Assembly (NCBI GenBank): GCA_964590195.1
Contig: CAZPWJ010000008.1
Location: 23,202 to 87,201 of the forward strand
DNA: 64,000 nt
Source: GCA-2731375 sp964590195
Lineage (GTDB): Bacteria; Pseudomonadota; Alphaproteobacteria; GCA-2731375
Reading direction: 5' to 3'
How positions within the stretch are numbered: the first letter of the stretch is position 1; each line of letters starts with the position of its first letter. The position numbers and the translations under genes were made by a program. This document shows positions 33,701 to 43,016 of this stretch, piece after piece. Below the pieces are notes generated by a model, which saw only the letters and a list, made by a program, of their open reading frames with translations, had not been told where the DNA came from and made no database searches.

Positions 33701-35562
33701 GCGATGTCTTCGGCAACGGCATGCTGCTGTCCAAGCATATCCGTCTGCAAGCAGCCTTCGATCACCGCAATATCTTTATCGATCCGGCCCCTGATGCCGC
33801 GATCAGCTGGGCCGAACGCAAGCGCCTGTTCGAGCTGCCGCGCTCCAGTTGGGAAGATTATGACAGCGGCCTGATCTCCAAGGGCGGCGGCGTCTTCGAC
33901 CGCAAGGCCAAGGCCATTGAGTTGAGTCCCGAGATGAAGCGCCTGACCGGCCTGAAGGTGAAATCCCTAACTCCGAACGAGCTGATCCATGCTCTGTTGC
34001 AGGCGGATGTGGATCTGCTGTGGTTCGGCGGCATCGGCACTTACATCAAGGCCAGCAGCGAAAGCGATCTGGATGCTGGTGACCGGGCCAATGACGCGGT
34101 GCGCGTCAACGGCGATCAACTGCGCTGCAAGGTGATCGGCGAGGGTGGCAATCTGGGCATTACGCAATTGGCCCGCCTGGAGATTGCCCAGCACGGCGGC
34201 CGGCTGAACACCGATGCCATCGATAATTCCGCCGGCGTCGACTGCTCTGATCACGAGGTCAATATTAAGGTTCTGATCGATGCTGTGGTGGCCGAAGGCG
34301 AGATGACCGACAAGCAGCGCGACCGTCTGTTGGTGGAAATGACCGACGAAGTGGGCGAATTGGTCTTGCGGGACAATTATCTGCAAACCCAATCGCTCAG
34401 CGTATTGCAGCACCGGTCGGCGGCTTTGCTGGAATCTCATGCCCGTTATATGCGGGATCTGGAACGCAACGGCCAATTGAACCGCGAGGTTGAGTATCTG
34501 CCCGATGACGAGGCTCTGGCCGAGCGCGCGGCGCGGGGCGAGGGGCTGACCCGGCCCGAACTGTCGGTGCTGTTGGCCTATGCCAAGATGGTGCTGTACG
34601 AAGAACTGCTGGATAGTGACCTGGGCCAATCCAAGGGTCTTGTTGCTGATTTGGTGAAGTATTTTCCCCGGAAACTGCGCCGCGAGCACCATGGGGCTAT
34701 TTTGCAGCATCGCCTGCGGCGGGAAATCATCGCCACGGTGACCGCCAATTCCATCGTCAATCGCCTAGGGATTACCTTTGTCCATGACGTGATCGAGGAA
34801 ACCGGCGCCTCGGTCGAGGCCGTGGCGCGCTGTTATGCCGCCGCCCGCGATCTGTTCGAGATGCGGCAATTGTGGAACCAGATCGAGACCCTGGACAATA
34901 CCGTTCCCGCTGCCGTGCAGACGGACATGGTTCTGGCAACGGCGGAATTCATGCGCCGGATGACCTTGTGGTTCCTGCGCAATGTGCCCCAGCCGTTGAA
35001 GGTCAATACGGTTATCACCACGTTCGGTCCCGGCATCAGCAGTCTGGCCGGACAGCTGGACAAGGTGATCGGTTGTAGCGAGAACAAGAAGATGTCTTCC
35101 GGTGCCGCCGCGCTGTTCAAACAGGGCGTGGCCGAGACCCTGGCGCGGCGGATCGAAGGGTTGGAGCCCATGAACGCCGCCTGCGACATCGTCCAGGTGG
35201 CCGCCGATAGCAACCGCCCGGTGGAAGAAGTCGGCCAGGTGCACTTTGCCCTGGGCGCGCGTCTGGGCCTGGACCGCCTGTGCGCCTCGGCCGAGGCGTT
35301 GGAGGCCGAGGACCATTGGCAACGCCAGGCGATCGCCTCCATCGTCGATGATCTGCGCGGCCAGCAACGGGCCCTGACCTCTGTCGTCCTGCAACAGGCC
35401 AATGGCGCGGGTGGTGACGAGGCGATGGAAAAATGGTGCGATAGCAATCGGCGGGACATCGCCCGCAGCGACGAAATGATTGCAGAGTTCGAGGCGGGCG
35501 GCATGGATATCGCCAAGCTGGCCTTGGCAAACCGCTATATTCGACGGTTGATTATCGGCTAA
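30709..35562 (+). CDS. gdhB: NAD-specific glutamate dehydrogenase, large (~180 kDa) type
   Basis: About 1617 residues from ATG 30709 (AAGGA eight bases upstream); the frame is open back to a GTG at 30688. It is the large NAD-GDH class. A long N-terminal region with ACT-like segments ('HTIVEIITDDMPFLVDSV') is followed by a catalytic core with 'RGGLRWSDRREDFRTEVLGLMKAQMVKNAVIVPVG' split across 33172-33270. The nucleotide-binding 'VVGCGDMSGDVFGNGM' and 'VIGEGGNLGITQLARLE' come next, then an extended C-terminus. It oxidises glutamate to 2-oxoglutarate and ammonia, feeding amino-acid carbon to the TCA cycle. Single-gene unit. Confidence 0.95.
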   Translation: MMDKRAQEERDSRLEGMSQLVAERFKRGEADEIKAFFEQFYARVQAEDINGSSPENLYGAALSLWKFAAQRGTGEVKLRVYNPRMEEHGWKSPHTIVEIITDDMPFLVDSVVGNLNHWDACVHLAIHPVIRVRRDEKGARQELLPPLVNGKPGLSESVMHIQIAEQSDQGALDKIAHDLRGVLDDVGIAVADWPAMLGQLDDAIAQMNSSKFPQSQDEVDESGAFLAWMRDNHFTLLGCRDYSHSGKKGDDDLTIVPDSSLGIFRDETRHVLTRQDGLDPGGTGAATIAQRFIRREEILLVTKTGVRGTVHRPVHMDYIGVKRYDGKGKLIGERRFVGLFTASAFNRTPRDIPLLRRKLAQAIELAGVDADSHDGKALTHILETYPRDELWQIDVETLTSIATGIQALQERPRFRIFARRDRFDRYFTVLVYMPRERLSTELRERFADLLCEAVNGRLSNYYTEVSQSPLARVHFIIGINEGGAPEEIDFGAVEARLIAAARQWQDDFYEALVEHWGEEGGNRLAARYGKAFPTSYTERFNAETALRDIEGIEGLADGTGVGLNIYRMIEDAEHVVRFKIYHPGQALPLSDCLPMMENMGLRVIGEEPFQITLADEETIWIHNFLLEEQDGTAIDLALLKSGFEEAFAKVWAGEVEDDGFNRLVLKAGLGWRQVVVLRALCKYLRQTGIAYSQDYMEDTLARNHAITATIARLFQARFDPEAPESEAGKEVKKLAGDITNALEAVESLDEDRILRRFLNLVQAALRTNYFQVAEDGGPKPYLSIKFDSEAVDELPLPRPFREIFVYSPQVEGVHLRGGKVARGGLRWSDRREDFRTEVLGLMKAQMVKNAVIVPVGSKGGFVPKRLPLTGGREALQDEAIACYKTFIKGLLDLTDNLRGQDVIPPPLVKRYDDDDPYLVVAADKGTATFSDIANGVAIDYGFWLGDAFASGGAKGYDHKVMGITAKGAWESVKRHFRELGRDIQNEDFTVVGCGDMSGDVFGNGMLLSKHIRLQAAFDHRNIFIDPAPDAAISWAERKRLFELPRSSWEDYDSGLISKGGGVFDRKAKAIELSPEMKRLTGLKVKSLTPNELIHALLQADVDLLWFGGIGTYIKASSESDLDAGDRANDAVRVNGDQLRCKVIGEGGNLGITQLARLEIAQHGGRLNTDAIDNSAGVDCSDHEVNIKVLIDAVVAEGEMTDKQRDRLLVEMTDEVGELVLRDNYLQTQSLSVLQHRSAALLESHARYMRDLERNGQLNREVEYLPDDEALAERAARGEGLTRPELSVLLAYAKMVLYEELLDSDLGQSKGLVADLVKYFPRKLRREHHGAILQHRLRREIIATVTANSIVNRLGITFVHDVIEETGASVEAVARCYAAARDLFEMRQLWNQIETLDNTVPAAVQTDMVLATAEFMRRMTLWFLRNVPQPLKVNTVITTFGPGISSLAGQLDKVIGCSENKKMSSGAAALFKQGVAETLARRIEGLEPMNAACDIVQVAADSNRPVEEVGQVHFALGARLGLDRLCASAEALEAEDHWQRQAIASIVDDLRGQQRALTSVVLQQANGAGGDEAMEKWCDSNRRDIARSDEMIAEFEAGGMDIAKLALANRYIRRLIIG

Positions 35563-35592
35563 ACTTGTCCCCAACATGGTGGGGAGGCGAGA

Positions 35593-37014
35593 ATGGCTGC
35601 GGTTGATGTTGGGCATGAGGATCGGCTGACCGTTACTGGTGTGGCGCCCGCGTCGCGCCGCGCGCAGTTCAGCTGGGCTTTGTTCGATTGGGCCAATCAG
35701 CCCTATTTCACCTTGGTGACCACCTTTATTTTCGCGCCTTATTTCACCTCGCACGTGGTCGGCAACGCCATCCGCGGGCAGGAGCTATGGGGCTATGGCC
35801 AATCCGTGGCCGGACTTTGCATTGCCTTGCTTAGCCCGGTGATGGGCGCCATGGCGGATGCCAGCGGCCGGCGCAAGCCGTGGATTCTGGCGTTTCAGTC
35901 CTTGTGCGTGCTGGCTTGTGCCGGTCTGTGGCTGGCCCTGCCAGGTGCCGCTGACAGGGATCTGGTGCTGATCCTGGGGCTGGTGGTGCTGGCCAGCCTG
36001 GGCGCTGAATTCGCCACCGTGTTCAACAATGCCATGTTGCCGGGGCTGGTTTCCCAGGCCCGCCTGGGCCGCCTTTCGGGCTATGCCTGGGCCCTCGGTT
36101 ATCTGGGCGGCCTGGTTTCGTTGGGTTTCGTGCTGGGCGGCTTCAGCCTGCCGGAGGTACCTTTGTTTGGCCTGGACAAGGCAAGCCACGAACATGACCG
36201 CATGGTTGGGCCGCTGTCGGCGATTTGGATGATTGTTTTTATTCTGCCCCTGATGCTGTTCACTCCCGACGCACCGCCCAGCGGTCTGGGTCCGGTCCGC
36301 GCCGCGCGCCAGGGCTTGAGCCAATTGGGCGGCACGTTGAAGTCGCTGCGCCATTACCGCAACGTCATGCTGTTTCTGATCGCACGGATGATCTATTTCG
36401 ACGGCTTGTCCGCGATCTTCGCCTTCGGCGGTATTTACGCTGCTGGGATCTTTGGCTGGAGTACCACCAATCTTGGTGTCTTCGGCATTATCCTGATCAT
36501 CTTCGCCGCCATCGGCGCCATGGTGGGCGGTTGGCTGGATGACCGCATCGGCTCGAAGCGGACAATTCTATTGGCCGTGGTTGGCTTGATCATCGCCACC
36601 CTGGGCATCGTCTCCATCACGGTGGACGGCCTGGGAACGGAGGGGCGCAGGGATACGGTGCTGTTCTTTTTCCAATTCGCCGTGGCGCCGCCGGGAGACG
36701 GCATGTTTACCACCCTGGCCGAGCAGATCTTCCTTGTATTCGGCATCATGGTGGGGATGTTCGGCGGCCCGGCCCAGGCGGCCTCGCGCACCATGGTCTC
36801 GCGCCTGGTGCCGGTGGAGAAGATCGGCGAGTTCTATGGCCTTTACGCACTATCGGGCAAGGCCACCGCCTTTATCGCACCCTTGGCGGTCGCATTGATC
36901 ACCGGCATGCTGCAAAGCCAGCGCGCGGGTATCGCATCCATCGTGGTATTCCTGACGCTAGGCCTGTTGTTGATGCTGCCCGTGCGCGAGGAACGCGCCG
37001 CGCCACCATCCTAG
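35593..37014 (+). CDS. UMF1-family (Atg22-like) MFS transporter
   Basis: 473 residues with GGGGAGG before the ATG. After a polar lead, 'FSWALFDWANQPYFTLVTTFIF' is the hallmark start of the UMF1/Atg22 family. About twelve hydrophobic segments follow, with 'GAMADASGRRKPWI' in loop 2-3. It is an inner-membrane carrier; bacterial substrates are not defined. It converges closely with purH (33-base gap). Confidence 0.88.
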   Translation: MAAVDVGHEDRLTVTGVAPASRRAQFSWALFDWANQPYFTLVTTFIFAPYFTSHVVGNAIRGQELWGYGQSVAGLCIALLSPVMGAMADASGRRKPWILAFQSLCVLACAGLWLALPGAADRDLVLILGLVVLASLGAEFATVFNNAMLPGLVSQARLGRLSGYAWALGYLGGLVSLGFVLGGFSLPEVPLFGLDKASHEHDRMVGPLSAIWMIVFILPLMLFTPDAPPSGLGPVRAARQGLSQLGGTLKSLRHYRNVMLFLIARMIYFDGLSAIFAFGGIYAAGIFGWSTTNLGVFGIILIIFAAIGAMVGGWLDDRIGSKRTILLAVVGLIIATLGIVSITVDGLGTEGRRDTVLFFFQFAVAPPGDGMFTTLAEQIFLVFGIMVGMFGGPAQAASRTMVSRLVPVEKIGEFYGLYALSGKATAFIAPLAVALITGMLQSQRAGIASIVVFLTLGLLLMLPVREERAAPPS

Positions 37015-37047
37015 AACCATGTCCGGCAAGCTAGGCCGCGACACGCT

Positions 37048-38649
37048 CTAATGCCGGAAGTGGCGCATGCCAGTTAGTACCATGGCCAGGCCGGCCTCGT
37101 CGGCGGCGGCGATGACGTCCTTGTCGCGCATGGAGCCGCCGGGCTGGATCACCGCCGTCGCGCCCGCCTCGGCCGCCGCCAACAGGCCGTCGGCGAAGGG
37201 GAAGAAGGCATCGGATGCAACCACCGAACCCTTGGCCAGGGGCTGCGCCACGCCCGCTGCTTCCGCAGCGTCCTGCGATTTTCGGGCCGCGATGCGGGCG
37301 GAATCCACCCGGCTCATCTGACCGGCGCCGATGCCCACCGTGGCGCCGTCCTTGACGTAGATAATGGCGTTGGATTTGACGTGTTTGCAGATCCGGAAGG
37401 CTAGCAGTAAATCGGCCATTTCCTGGTCGCTGGGCTGGCGCTTGGTCACCACTTCGACGTCGCCGGCACCAATGCGACCGGCATCGCGGGATTGCAGCAG
37501 ATAGCCGCCGGCCAGGCTTTTCAGGGTCATGCCATCGGCACCGGCATCGGGCAGGCCGCCGGTTAACAGCAGGCGTAGGTTCTTCTTGGCGCTGATTGCC
37601 GCGATCGCGGCTTCATCGGCGTCCGGTGCGATGATGACCTCGGTAAAGATATCCACCATGGCCGCCGCCGCCGCGCCATCGAGCGTTTGATTCATGGCGA
37701 TAATGCCGCCAAAGGCGCTGACCGGATCGCAACGCAGGGCCTTTTGATAGGCATCCAGCAGATCCGTACCCACCGCGACGCCGCAGGGATTGGCATGCTT
37801 GATAATGGCCACGGCGGCCTCGGCGGAATCGAATTCGCCGACTAGTTCGAAGGCCGCGTCCGTATCGTTCAAATTGTTATAGCTCAGCTCTTTGCCCTGC
37901 AACTGCCGGGCCGTGGCGACACCGGGGCGGGCGCTGCCGGAGGTATAGAAAGCCGCTGCCTGATGGGGGTTTTCGCCATAGCGCAGCTCTGCCTGCTTTT
38001 CCGCCGCGACCACCAGGCGGTCGGGGAAGGTTTCGCCCTGCTGGGCCGCGAACCAGGCCGAAATGGCACCGTCATAGCTGCCCGTCCGCGCATAAGCTTT
38101 GGCCGCCAGGCTCTGGCGCAGGGCCCGGTCCGTGGCGCCGCCATTGGCCGCCATGGCCTCGGTCACGCCGGCATAGTCGCTGGGATCGGTCAGCACCGCC
38201 ACATGGGCATGGTTCTTGGCGGCGGAGCGGATCATGGCCGGGCCGCCGATATCGATATTTTCGATGCAGGTGGCGAAATCGGCGCCCTTGGCCACCGTGG
38301 CCTCGAACGGATACAGATTCACAGCCACCAGATCGATGGCGCCAATATCATGATCGGTCATGGCCTTGGCATGTTCGGGATTGTCACGCAGGGCCAAAAT
38401 GCCGCCATGTACCGTCGGATGCAGGGTTTTGACCCGGCCGTCCATCATCTCCGGGAAGCCGGTATGGTCGCTGACTTCCTTGACCGGGATGCCGGCCTCG
38501 GCCAGGGCGCGGGCGGTGCCGCCCGTGGACAGGATTTCTACCCCATGATCAGCCAGGGCGCGGCCGAATTCCAACAAGCCGTCTTTGTCGGAAACAGAGA
38601 TGAGGGCCCGTTTGATGACAACCAGATCGTTCGCCGGCGCTGTCGACAT
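37048..38649 (-). CDS. purH: Bifunctional AICAR transformylase/IMP cyclohydrolase
   Basis: 533 residues, normal for PurH. The N-terminal MGS-like IMP cyclohydrolase domain starts 'KRALISVSDKDGLLEFGRAL' and includes 'MMDGRVKTLHP'. The C-terminal transformylase domain has the catalytic Lys-His in 'IIKHANPCGVAVG' and ends 'VIQPGGSMRDKDVI'. It catalyses the last two steps of IMP synthesis. AGGAG is well spaced before the ATG. It lies upstream-adjacent to the glycan genes on the same strand but with an 87-base gap. Confidence 0.97.
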   Translation of the reverse strand: MSTAPANDLVVIKRALISVSDKDGLLEFGRALADHGVEILSTGGTARALAEAGIPVKEVSDHTGFPEMMDGRVKTLHPTVHGGILALRDNPEHAKAMTDHDIGAIDLVAVNLYPFEATVAKGADFATCIENIDIGGPAMIRSAAKNHAHVAVLTDPSDYAGVTEAMAANGGATDRALRQSLAAKAYARTGSYDGAISAWFAAQQGETFPDRLVVAAEKQAELRYGENPHQAAAFYTSGSARPGVATARQLQGKELSYNNLNDTDAAFELVGEFDSAEAAVAIIKHANPCGVAVGTDLLDAYQKALRCDPVSAFGGIIAMNQTLDGAAAAAMVDIFTEVIIAPDADEAAIAAISAKKNLRLLLTGGLPDAGADGMTLKSLAGGYLLQSRDAGRIGAGDVEVVTKRQPSDQEMADLLLAFRICKHVKSNAIIYVKDGATVGIGAGQMSRVDSARIAARKSQDAAEAAGVAQPLAKGSVVASDAFFPFADGLLAAAEAGATAVIQPGGSMRDKDVIAAADEAGLAMVLTGMRHFRH

Positions 38650-38736
38650 CGTTTACTCCTGTCGCGGTATATGAAACTCGAACGCGCCCTATAGCACGGC
38701 TTTCGCGGCTGCCAAAGGGACATGCTGCCGCAGCTG

Positions 38737-40683
38737 CTATTCCGCCTGGGCTGCTGCCTTTGGCGCCAACCGGCCATCGGGGCTGGCCTGCATTTCGGGT
38801 ACCAGGTGGCGAATCAGGGCCAAGGTTTGTTCCGTATCCCGCGCGGTTGCCGCATTTGCCAGTTTCTCGACCTGGGCGCTCAGTAATTCGTGGTCTATCA
38901 CCCGAGGTGCCGCCAGATTGACACCGGCCAGATGGGTCGGCTGCGGTGCCTCGCCATCGTGCAGCAATTCCTCATACAGCTTTTCGCCGGGCCGCAGGCC
39001 GGTAAAGGCAATGGGGACATCGACTTCCGGCGTCAGTCCCGCCAGGCGGATCATCTGCCGGGCCAGATCCAGAATGCGCACCGGCTTGCCCATGTCGAGA
39101 ACAAAGATCTTGCCGCCCTCATCGCCCGTGGGCGCGGCGGCGGTGGCCTGCAAGACCAGTTCCACCGCCTCCCGCGTGGTCATGAAATAGCGGGTGACTT
39201 CCGGGTCGGTGACCGTCAGCGGCCCGCCACGGGCCAGTTGGCGTTGGAACAGAGGCACGACCGAGCCGGTGGAGCCCAGAACATTGCCGAAGCGCACGGT
39301 GACAAAACGGCAGGCACTAGATGACAGGCTCAAACCCTGGCAGATCATCTCGGCGATGCGTTTCGAAGCGCCCATGACGGAGGTCGGATTGACCGCCTTG
39401 TCGGTGGAAATCTGCACCATCACCTTGACCTCCGCCGCGAGGCAGGCCCGGGCCACGTTGGCGGTGCCCATGACGTTGGTCAGCACGCCTTCGTTGGGAT
39501 TTTCCTCCACCATGGGGACGTGCTTGAAGGCGGCGGCGTGAAACACCAGATCGGGCTTTTCCCGGGCGAACACAACGCCCAGGCGGCCGCCGTCGCGGAC
39601 ATCACCCAGGATCGCCCGGCGGGACAGTTCCGGCCAGCTTTCCCCGAATTCCAAGTCGATCCGGTACAGCGCATGTTCGCCATTATCCAGCAACGAAATA
39701 TGTGCCGGGGCGTGGGCCGCGACCTGGCGCGCCAGTTCCGAGCCGATGGTGCCGCCCGCGCCGGTGATCAACACCCGCCGGCCCGAAATCAAGGCCCGCA
39801 TGGCGTCGCGGTCCAATACTTGTTGCGGGCGGCCCAGCAGATCCTCGACCTGGACCGGTTGCAACTCCAGATCGGAGCCTTTCTTGGCGCCGCTCTGAAA
39901 ATCCGTCATGCGGGGCATGCGCGAGAGGCTCAGGCCAAGTTTTTCCGCCACGTCCAACAGGCCGCCGATGGTGTCGCCGTCCAGTTTCGGCCAGGTCAGG
40001 ATCATGCGCTGAGGTTTGCGTCCCTTGCGGGCTAGTTCCGTGACTACCGCCTCGACTTGGTCAAGGCCGCCCAGCACGGTGACACCGCGGATATCCCGCC
40101 CGATGCGGCTGCGTTTGTGGTCGATAATGCCGACCACGCGGTAGCTGGCCGCGCGGTCCCGCGCCATGCCGCGAATGAAGGCTTCCGCTTCATCGTCCGC
40201 GCCGACCAGCAGCACGGGCACCCGGCCGTCGTCGGTATGCTCAAACACCGCGCGCAGATCGCCGTCCTTGGAAAAGCGGTACAACAGGCGCGAGGCCGAG
40301 AGAAAAACCACCAGCAGCGGCCAATTCAGGAACATCGCGCTGCGCGGGAAATTGGCCAGGCGGTCCAGCACGAACATCACCGGCAAATAGATCAGGATGG
40401 CCAATGTCACCGCCTTGACGATGGCGATCAGGTCCGACAACGAGGCGTAGTGCCAAATGCCCCGGTATAGGCCCATGCGCCAGAACACCAGGGCGCAGAT
40501 TACGGTGAAGATGGCCGTGCCGTGCCATAGGAAAAAGAAATCCTGCGGCTTGCCATAGGTCTGATAACGGAACCAGACCGCCAGCTCGAACGACAGCGCC
40601 GCCATGAAGACGTCGTGCACCGCCACCGTCGCGATGCGCCGGTTGATGCCTTTAAGTCTCTGCACAAGCCAAGCCACGGTCAT
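38737..40683 (-). CDS. CapD/WbpM-type membrane nucleotide-sugar 4,6-dehydratase
   Basis: About 648 residues from ATG 40683, which overlaps the stop of the upstream glycosyltransferase (ATGA). Residues ~15-130 hold four hydrophobic helices. A CoA-binding-like Rossmann domain follows ('VPVLLVGADDEAEAFI'), then an SDR domain with 'RVLITGAGGTIGSELARQV', 'HAAAFKHVPMVEENP' and 'STDKAVNPTSVMGASKR', the motif signature of the CapD/WbpM/PglF family. These enzymes convert UDP-GlcNAc to UDP-4-keto-6-deoxy sugars for O-antigen, capsule or glycoproteins. The catalytic pair in this family replaces the usual SDR Tyr by Met, consistent with the MGASK seen here. Confidence 0.9.
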   Translation of the reverse strand: MTVAWLVQRLKGINRRIATVAVHDVFMAALSFELAVWFRYQTYGKPQDFFFLWHGTAIFTVICALVFWRMGLYRGIWHYASLSDLIAIVKAVTLAILIYLPVMFVLDRLANFPRSAMFLNWPLLVVFLSASRLLYRFSKDGDLRAVFEHTDDGRVPVLLVGADDEAEAFIRGMARDRAASYRVVGIIDHKRSRIGRDIRGVTVLGGLDQVEAVVTELARKGRKPQRMILTWPKLDGDTIGGLLDVAEKLGLSLSRMPRMTDFQSGAKKGSDLELQPVQVEDLLGRPQQVLDRDAMRALISGRRVLITGAGGTIGSELARQVAAHAPAHISLLDNGEHALYRIDLEFGESWPELSRRAILGDVRDGGRLGVVFAREKPDLVFHAAAFKHVPMVEENPNEGVLTNVMGTANVARACLAAEVKVMVQISTDKAVNPTSVMGASKRIAEMICQGLSLSSSACRFVTVRFGNVLGSTGSVVPLFQRQLARGGPLTVTDPEVTRYFMTTREAVELVLQATAAAPTGDEGGKIFVLDMGKPVRILDLARQMIRLAGLTPEVDVPIAFTGLRPGEKLYEELLHDGEAPQPTHLAGVNLAAPRVIDHELLSAQVEKLANAATARDTEQTLALIRHLVPEMQASPDGRLAPKAAAQAE

Positions 40684-41699
40684 TCCATCTCGTCTAGCGG
40701 TTTCATCCTGGCGAAATACCATAACAGAAACGCCACCGCCCCGCCGCCCAGGATCAGGGTCAGCCATTGATTGCCGCCCAGCGCCGCCCACAGCGCCAGC
40801 GCGGTCAGGCACAGATTGCAGGCCAAAATGTACAGGGCGATACGGCCATGGTCGCCGCAGGCTTGCGCTGCGTGCTGATAAAAGTGGCTGCGGTGGGCCT
40901 GCCAGAACTTTTCGCCCCGCAGGATACGTCGCAGCAGGGTCCAGGTAGCATCGAAGAGGTAATACAGGCATAGCAGCAGCGCCGGCAGCCATTGCCCCGC
41001 CGCCGCCAGGGACAGCAGCAGCCAGCCTAAAAGAAAGCCCAGGCCAACACTGCCCACATCGCCCAAAAAGATCTTCGCCGGGCGCCAGTTCAGAAAGCCA
41101 AAGCCGATAATGGCGCCGGCGGCAATCACCGAGGGGGCGGCCAGCCCGGTGCCCGCGCCGCTAATTTGGGTGATCAGTGCAATACCCAGGCCGATGCTGG
41201 CCGTTTCCACCGCCGTGATGCCATCGATGCCGTCCATGAAATTGAATAGATTGATGAACCATAGCCAGCAAAACCCGGCCGCCAGGCGGTCCGCCACGGG
41301 CGGCAGCAAGCCTTGAAAGATCGGACTGTCGGGCAGTGCCAGGCAGCCGAGCGACACGGCCAGAGCCTGCATCACCAGCCTTTGCAGGGTCGGCAGGCCG
41401 CGCAGATCGTCAAGAAATGAGATTCCAGCCAAACCGGCGGCCAGCAATGCAATGGCGGTAATATTGAACGAATCGCCCACCTTCCCCGGTGCCAGCCATG
41501 CCAACGCGCACCACGCGCCAATGATTACCGCCATGACGGCAATGCCTCCCCCCCGCGGTACGGCGCCGGCGTGGCTGGAGCGTTCATTGGCGTGATCCAG
41601 GATGGCGCGGACGGTCAACAGGCGCAATACCGCGCCCGTGGCCAAATAGGTCACGATACAGGCGGCAAGGGCAAGGCCGATATGCAGGCTCCAGGTCAT
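40680..41699 (-). CDS. WecA-type undecaprenyl-phosphate sugar-1-phosphate transferase
   Basis: 339 residues with about ten membrane helices. Family motifs are present: 'NERSSHAGAVPRGGGIA' after helix 1, 'LDDLRGLP' with the Asp pair, 'NLFNFMDGIDGI', 'AKIFLGDVGS' and a cytoplasmic 'HRSHFYQ' loop. It transfers a sugar-1-phosphate from a UDP-sugar to undecaprenyl phosphate, starting a lipid-linked glycan. It overlaps the CapD-type dehydratase by four bases, which fits the dehydratase product being its substrate or a later residue (inference). Confidence 0.92.
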   Translation of the reverse strand: MTWSLHIGLALAACIVTYLATGAVLRLLTVRAILDHANERSSHAGAVPRGGGIAVMAVIIGAWCALAWLAPGKVGDSFNITAIALLAAGLAGISFLDDLRGLPTLQRLVMQALAVSLGCLALPDSPIFQGLLPPVADRLAAGFCWLWFINLFNFMDGIDGITAVETASIGLGIALITQISGAGTGLAAPSVIAAGAIIGFGFLNWRPAKIFLGDVGSVGLGFLLGWLLLSLAAAGQWLPALLLCLYYLFDATWTLLRRILRGEKFWQAHRSHFYQHAAQACGDHGRIALYILACNLCLTALALWAALGGNQWLTLILGGGAVAFLLWYFARMKPLDEME

Positions 41700-41837
41700 G
41701 GCTGCTTATAGCCTTGATTGCCGCGCCGAGACTAGTGCAAGCCTTGTCAGACTGCGGTGATAGTGCTACTTCCCAGCCCGCGAAACCTTGCGGTTTCGAA
41801 CCCATTTCAAGCGTTAATATTCCAAGGCTTCATCCTC

Positions 41838-43016
41838 ATGAAAATCCTCATTCTGGGCGGCGACGGTTATCTCGGTTGGCCTACGGCCATGCATTTCGCC
41901 GCTGCTGGCGACACCGTCTGGGTCGCGGACAATTTTGCCAAGCGTAAGTGGGAGCTTGAGGACGGGATCGAGCCGTTGCTGCCTATTCCCACCTTGCATC
42001 GCCGGGTCCAATGCTGGAACGAAGTCGGCGGCGGTACGCCAATCAGCATGAAGATCGGCGATCTGACCAATCACCGCTTTGTCTATAATCTGCTGCGCGA
42101 GATCCAGCCCGATGCCATCGTGCATTACGCCGAGCAGCCCTCCGCGCCCTATTCCATGCAGAACCGCACGGCGGCGGTGATGACCCAGCACAACAACGTC
42201 ATCGGCAACCTGAACCTGATGTTCGCCATGCAGGCCCATTGCCCCGACGCCCATCTGATCAAGCTGGGCACCATGGGTGAATACGGCACGCCAAACATCG
42301 ATATCGAGGAAGGCTGGCTGGATGTCGAACACAACGGCCGCACGGACCGGGTGCTGTACCCGAAAAAGCCCGGCAGCTTTTACCACCTCTCGAAGGTCCA
42401 TGATTCCCATAACATTGAGTTCGCCTGCCGCATCTGGGGCATGCGGGCGACGGATCTGAACCAGGGCGTGGTCTATGGCATTGACACGGATCAGACGCAA
42501 ATGGCGGACGAACTGCGGACCTCGTTCCACTACGATCATGTGTTTGGCACGGTGTTGAACCGCTTTCTGGTCCAGGCCGTGGCTGGCCTGCCCCTGACGG
42601 TCTATGGCAAGGGCGGCCAGACGCGGGGCTTTTTGAATATCCGCGATACCCTGGCCTGCGTGGACATCGCCGCCCGAAATCCCGCCGAGCGCGGCGATTT
42701 TAGGATTTTCAACCAGTTCACCGAGCAGTTCTCGGTATCGCAACTGGCCGATATGGTGGTTGCCGCCGGTCAGCGGGCCGGGCTGTCCGTGGCGGTGGAA
42801 AATCTGGAAAATCCCCGTGTCGAGCAGGAAGAGCATTATTACAACGCCAAGAATACCGCCCTGACCGACCTTGGCCTGCAGCCAAACCTGCTGACGGGCG
42901 AAGTGGTGGATAGCATGCTGGCGACGGTGCGCGGCCAGGCGGGACAGGTCGATCCCCGGATCATCGCGCCGCAGATCCGCTGGGCCGGCGGCGAGGTCTC
43001 CGAGGCCGATTCCTGA
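41838..43016 (+). CDS. sqdB: UDP-sulfoquinovose synthase (SQD1/SqdB-like)
   Basis: 392 residues from ATG 41838 (MKILILGGDGYLGWPTA); the frame is open further upstream but the Rossmann start fixes this ATG. Signature stretches typical of plant/cyanobacterial SQD1 are present: 'LGTMGEYGTPNIDIEEGW', 'FYHLSKVHDSHNI', 'RATDLNQGVVYG', 'VYGKGGQTRG', 'NQFTEQFSV' and 'EEHYYNAKNTAL'. Active-site Thr145, Glu148, Tyr182 and Lys186 align with those described for SQD1. It would add sulfite to UDP-glucose to form UDP-sulfoquinovose. No SqdC/SqdD/SqdX glycosyltransferase is adjacent. Its neighbours are glycan genes, so the sulfonated sugar may enter a surface polysaccharide instead of a lipid (inference). 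Confidence 0.88.
   Translation: MKILILGGDGYLGWPTAMHFAAAGDTVWVADNFAKRKWELEDGIEPLLPIPTLHRRVQCWNEVGGGTPISMKIGDLTNHRFVYNLLREIQPDAIVHYAEQPSAPYSMQNRTAAVMTQHNNVIGNLNLMFAMQAHCPDAHLIKLGTMGEYGTPNIDIEEGWLDVEHNGRTDRVLYPKKPGSFYHLSKVHDSHNIEFACRIWGMRATDLNQGVVYGIDTDQTQMADELRTSFHYDHVFGTVLNRFLVQAVAGLPLTVYGKGGQTRGFLNIRDTLACVDIAARNPAERGDFRIFNQFTEQFSVSQLADMVVAAGQRAGLSVAVENLENPRVEQEEHYYNAKNTALTDLGLQPNLLTGEVVDSMLATVRGQAGQVDPRIIAPQIRWAGGEVSEADS

Noticed and set aside
31852..33765. A 637-residue open frame antisense to the NAD-glutamate dehydrogenase gene
   Set aside because: It is a shadow of a high-GC gene; the sense strand encodes clear conserved motifs throughout, and the antisense translation shows no recognisable domain or ribosome site.
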